Notes under the pieces: generated by a model | Told to the model about the DNA's origin: nothing | The model's input: the letters and a program-made list of their open reading frames with translations, nothing else | Database searches by the model: none | From: Aquifex sp. | Lineage (GTDB): Bacteria > Aquificota > Aquificia > Aquificales > Aquificaceae | Assembly: GCA_015487405.1 (NCBI GenBank) | Contig: WFPV01000113.1 | Location: 1-7,109, forward strand | Length of the DNA stretch: 7,109 bases | Direction of reading: 5' to 3' | Shown here: positions 5,211 to 7,109 of the stretch, one piece after another | Layout of the letters: the number at the start of each line of letters is the position of its first letter | How positions within the stretch are numbered: the stretch's first letter is position 1 | Position numbers and translations under genes: made by a program

Positions 5211-5215
5211 GAACC
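5189..5215 (-). repeat. Right terminal inverted repeat (IRR)
   Basis: On the minus strand it begins GGTTCTTAACAAAATAGATG, matching the left repeat in outer GG, TTAAC and TAGATGA. It overlaps the last codons of the broken transposase, as expected for a compact IS1-type element. Confidence 0.65.
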
Positions 5216-5223
5216 TAACTTAG
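5216..5223. repeat. Right target-site duplication of the IS1-family remnant
   Basis: TAACTTAG directly follows the right terminal repeat and matches the left copy AAACTTAG at seven of eight positions. The single difference suggests an insertion old enough to have acquired a change. Confidence 0.6.
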
Positions 5224-5225
5224 GG

Positions 5226-5253
5226 TTTACTTTTAAAAATTTCGAATTATATT
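5226..5253 (+). promoter_or_regulatory. Probable promoter of the pilin genes
   Basis: TTTACT (5226-5231) and TATATT (5248-5253) have a 16-bp spacer and would start transcription near 5260, giving a leader of about 27 bases that contains the ribosome binding site. It lies entirely to the right of the IS remnant, though the -35 begins only three bases beyond the target duplication. Confidence 0.45.
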
Positions 5254-5272
5254 TAAGTTTGTAAAAAACTCT

Positions 5273-5280
5273 AAGGAGGT
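5273..5280 (+). promoter_or_regulatory. Consensus ribosome binding site of the first pilin
   Basis: AAGGAGGT stands six bases before ATG 5287. Most genes in this window lack any Shine-Dalgarno, so a full consensus marks this as a highly translated gene, as expected for a major pilin. Confidence 0.85.
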
Positions 5281-5286
5281 GGTGTC

Positions 5287-5685
5287 ATGAGGCAACTTCT
5301 CAACACTTTCAGGAGAAGTAGCAAGCTCAACAAGGGTTTCACCTTGATTGAGCTGTTAATTGTTGTAGCTATCATCGCTATTCTAGCAGTTATCGCCATT
5401 CCACAATTTGGTAAGTATAGGGTTGAAGCTGCTAAGAAGGCTTGTCTCTCAGACGTTAGAAATGCTATAACTATGTGTGCAGCAGCGTTAACATCTGACC
5501 CTACAAAGACTACATGTGACGCGGGAACGGATTATCCTAGCAGTACAACGAATGTCAATAACATTACTGTAACTGTTAATCCTGATGGAACTATAGAGGC
5601 TGAAGGACAATGTGCGGGAGCTGCTCAAGGATCAACGGCATCATGCACAAATAATAATGGTGCTATTACTTGTACTGTAAGCTAA
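5287..5685 (+). CDS. Type IV pilin precursor, probable major subunit
   Basis: A 132-residue prepilin. A positively charged 17-residue leader ends in Gly17, followed by the prepilin peptidase site and FTLIELLIVVAIIAILAVIA (18-37): Phe+1, Glu+5 and the hydrophobic helix that anchors the subunit in the inner membrane and later packs the pilus core. Pro39 (mature 22) gives the usual helix kink. The mature protein is about 115 residues. The small globular part has six Cys (53, 64, 77, 109, 120, 129), allowing up to three disulfides, and is rich in Thr, Asn and Ala, unlike the Lys/Glu-rich neighbours, as expected for an exported domain. A consensus ribosome binding site precedes it and a strong terminator follows. 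A type II secretion pseudopilin is the alternative; strong expression signals favour a pilin. Confidence 0.92.
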   Translation: MRQLLNTFRRSSKLNKGFTLIELLIVVAIIAILAVIAIPQFGKYRVEAAKKACLSDVRNAITMCAAALTSDPTKTTCDAGTDYPSSTTNVNNITVTVNPDGTIEAEGQCAGAAQGSTASCTNNNGAITCTVS

Positions 5686-5694
5686 TAATATTTT

Positions 5695-5720
5695 GGGGGT
5701 GCTCCCCCTTTTATTTTTTT
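5695..5720 (+). terminator. Strong intrinsic terminator after the first pilin
   Basis: GGGGG and CCCCC form a stem closed by a TGCT loop, followed directly by TTTTATTTTTTT. It begins ten bases after the pilin stop codon and ends five bases before the second pilin's ATG. It should end most transcripts and leave the genes behind it expressed by readthrough. Confidence 0.88.
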
Positions 5721-5725
5721 GAAAA

Positions 5726-6079
5726 ATGGAGCGGGGAAATGGTTTCACAATTATAGAGCTTCTTGTAAGTTTTTCTATTTTAGGAATACTAGCAGTTATT
5801 GCTTTAGGTCAATACCATCAGTACTTTAAGAATGTAGTTAAAACACATTTGATAGCAGATATCAGGCACTGTCTACAAGAGATCGCTGTTAACTTGCAAT
5901 TTGGAGATATAGACCTTCAGCAAGTTGTAAGTTCTTGTTCTAAATCTAAATATACTAATACCATAGAACTTGTGAGCACGAAACCTTTACAACTAAGAGC
6001 CACTGGTAAAGTTTTGGTGGAAGAAATATCGTGCTCCTATGATGAACGATCAGGTTCAGTAAACTGCGACTTTGATTAA
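5726..6079 (+). CDS. Second type IV pilin-like protein, probable minor pilin
   Basis: A 117-residue prepilin with a very short leader (MERGNG) and the peptidase site before FTIIELLVSFSILGILAVIA (7-26), keeping Phe+1 and Glu+5. The residue equivalent to the usual Pro22 is Gly28, so the helix kink may be altered. Four Cys (49, 71, 103, 114) include a C-terminal pair (ISCSYDERSGSVNC) that parallels the last two of the first pilin (ASCTNNNGAITC), so the genes are probably diverged duplicates. The globular part is more charged than that of its neighbour. No Shine-Dalgarno precedes ATG 5726, which follows the terminator T-run by five bases, so expression should be low, fitting a minor pilin or pseudopilin. 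The HerA-PLD gene starts 11 bp after its stop. Confidence 0.87.
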   Translation: MERGNGFTIIELLVSFSILGILAVIALGQYHQYFKNVVKTHLIADIRHCLQEIAVNLQFGDIDLQQVVSSCSKSKYTNTIELVSTKPLQLRATGKVLVEEISCSYDERSGSVNCDFD

Positions 6080-6090
6080 TATCAAAATTA

Positions 6091-7109
6091 ATGAAAGTCA
6101 TAAACAAGGAAGAGTTAATTCCCCTATTAAGGGAGTTATTTTCTCAAGCTGAGAATAAAGTAATAGTTGTTTCTGCGTGGATTAGGGGAAGTGTTTTTAA
6201 GGAACTCCTTTCCTTACTTAAGGAAGATGTAGAGCTTGAAGTAATCATCAGGGCGGGAAGTCTATCGGATTTGGATATAACCGATGTAGCCTTCTTTAGG
6301 GAAACTAGGAACTTCGGAGGAAAGATTTACCTTCATCCCAAGCTTCACTCAAAGTTCTTGATAATTGATGACCGCTACGCGGTGGTGGGTTCTTCGAACA
6401 TAACCTTTATGGGGCTTTATCCTGAGGGAAACGTTGAAACTAACGTCTTAATAGAAGAAAAAGAAAAGATTAAAGAACTCGAAGGATTCTATGAAAACTT
6501 AAAGAAGGAAAGTGTTGATTATACGGATGTTGTAGGTTTTGTTGCTGGTGCTCAGAACTCTAAAGAGGTGGATGTAATCCTTTTAGGGGAACTCCCGGAA
6601 CAGACCTATTTGAAGCTCCCCATTGAAGGAGGTTTTTTTCTCGGTAGGCTTGTGAGAGTTAGCAAGAGCAAGGAGCTAACCACGGATACACTAAAGAAAA
6701 TCTTGAGTGCGGACATTTTGGACTGGAAAATTGCAAGTCTGTTTGCTTACCTTTATGAAAATGTAGAGTTCATAAACGGCAGAATGGAGATCTTAGGAGA
6801 ATATGAAGAGGAAAGAAATTTATTCAAAACTCCTACATTACCGGCGAAAGCCGGTCTTTTAATTAGAAAGCTTTCTTCCGAAGATGAAGGTTTAAAAAAG
6901 GTTTTATTAAAAAATCACTCTGGCTACGACATGCGTTATCCAACCTACATAGGAAAGCTTTACGGGACAGATGTGAAGGCTTTTCTGGACCTTGACAAGG
7001 TTATCCCTATGCATATGGCTGTTCTTGGAACGACTGGTTCGGGGAAGACAACCTTCACTAAAAAGCTCTTAAAAAACTTTAGAGAGGATGCGGAGGTTTA
7101 TCTTTTTGA
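6091..7109 (+). CDS. PLD-family nuclease fused to HerA/DUF87-type ATPase, 3' end missing
   Basis: The frame is open from ATG 6091 to the window edge: 339 residues and two extra bases, so the C-terminus lies outside. Residues 1-140 are a phospholipase D-superfamily nuclease domain with one HxK(x)4D motif (His86, Lys88, Asp93) and GSSN (100-103); a single motif implies dimer formation for an active site. Residues about 146-190 (GFVAGAQN... to GFFLGRLVRV) resemble the HAS barrel that precedes HerA ATPases. After a linker, LDLDKVIPMHMAVLGTTGSGKT holds the Walker A (313-320); Walker B would lie beyond the edge. HerA proteins are hexameric DNA translocases that work with nucleases in end resection or defence; here the nuclease is on the same chain. 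No Shine-Dalgarno is visible. It probably shares a transcript with the pilin upstream. Confidence 0.85.
   Translation, partial: MKVINKEELIPLLRELFSQAENKVIVVSAWIRGSVFKELLSLLKEDVELEVIIRAGSLSDLDITDVAFFRETRNFGGKIYLHPKLHSKFLIIDDRYAVVGSSNITFMGLYPEGNVETNVLIEEKEKIKELEGFYENLKKESVDYTDVVGFVAGAQNSKEVDVILLGELPEQTYLKLPIEGGFFLGRLVRVSKSKELTTDTLKKILSADILDWKIASLFAYLYENVEFINGRMEILGEYEEERNLFKTPTLPAKAGLLIRKLSSEDEGLKKVLLKNHSGYDMRYPTYIGKLYGTDVKAFLDLDKVIPMHMAVLGTTGSGKTTFTKKLLKNFREDAEVYLF

Larger units (their letters stand above)
4776..5215. mobile_element. Internally deleted IS1-family element (440 bp)
   Basis: The element is bounded by terminal inverted repeats: left 4776-4801 and right 5189-5215. These match at 21 of 26 aligned bases with one gap and share TTAAC and TAGATGA blocks. 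It is flanked by the near-identical 8-bp duplications at 4768-4775 and 5216-5223. Inside are the first and last parts of an IS1-type transposase in different frames. IS1 is about 770 bp, so roughly 300 bp of the centre is missing. It is a defective copy that could still be mobilised in trans, like a MITE, because both ends remain. It fills most of the gap between carA and the first pilin gene and leaves the pilin promoter outside its right end. Confidence 0.75.

Noticed and set aside
7107..7109. TGA at the very end as the stop of the PLD-HerA gene
   Set aside because: In the gene's frame the last complete codon is TTT and only GA remains, so the TGA is out of frame. The ATPase core also could not be complete directly after Walker A.
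1..7109. CRISPR arrays, tRNA or rRNA genes
   Set aside because: No regularly spaced repeats, cloverleaf-like segments with a conserved T-loop, or rRNA-like blocks were seen on either strand.

Overview
The window looks like a stretch of chromosome from a thermophilic, chemolithotrophic bacterium of the Aquificales, most like Aquifex. This is inferred from Lys/Glu-rich, Gln-poor proteins, moderate-to-low G+C, very tight spacing, several starts without a Shine-Dalgarno, sulfur-metabolism relatives, and type IV pilins beside a HerA-type ATPase. No database search was possible, so the organism is a judgement and not an identification.

Layout. Positions 1-389 hold the 3' end of a NYN (LabA/DUF88-like) nuclease-fold gene. 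It runs tail-to-tail, with a 14-bp overlap, into a membrane-anchored GGDEF diguanylate cyclase on the minus strand (376-1113). Divergent from that, with only 26 bp between starts, comes a plus-strand run: a TusB/DsrH-like sulfur-relay protein (1140-1382), an HD-GYP protein with a degenerate C-terminal GGDEF domain (1437-2525), and a Fur-family regulator (about 2563-3015) with its own promoter and operator-like repeat. A small hairpin separates Fur from a convergent 152-residue minus-strand protein (3051-3509). That protein resembles the first half of sulfur oxygenase reductase, with a Cys and an H-x3-H...E set. Between it and carA (3636-4754) lies a perfect 20-bp palindrome.

Downstream of carA the 532-bp stretch without an intact gene (4755-5286) is largely explained by a 440-bp, internally deleted IS1-family element. 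It has terminal inverted repeats, a near-perfect 8-bp target duplication, and the two ends of a transposase joined out of frame. Beyond it are a promoter and strong ribosome binding site for a type IV pilin (5287-5685), a strong intrinsic terminator, a second divergent pilin (5726-6079), and a gene cut by the window end (6091 onward). That last gene fuses a PLD-family (HKD) nuclease to a HAS barrel and a HerA/DUF87 ATPase.

How the genes relate. The left third is a small cyclic-di-GMP neighbourhood: one probable synthase and one probable hydrolase on opposite strands. TusB, Fur and the SOR-like protein suggest sulfur and metal handling. The pilin pair and nuclease-translocase form a probable transcription unit whose joint role (DNA uptake, repair or defence) is open. 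The observations most worth following are the SOR-like half protein with its palindrome, the PLD-HerA fusion behind the pilins, and the trimmed IS1-family element.
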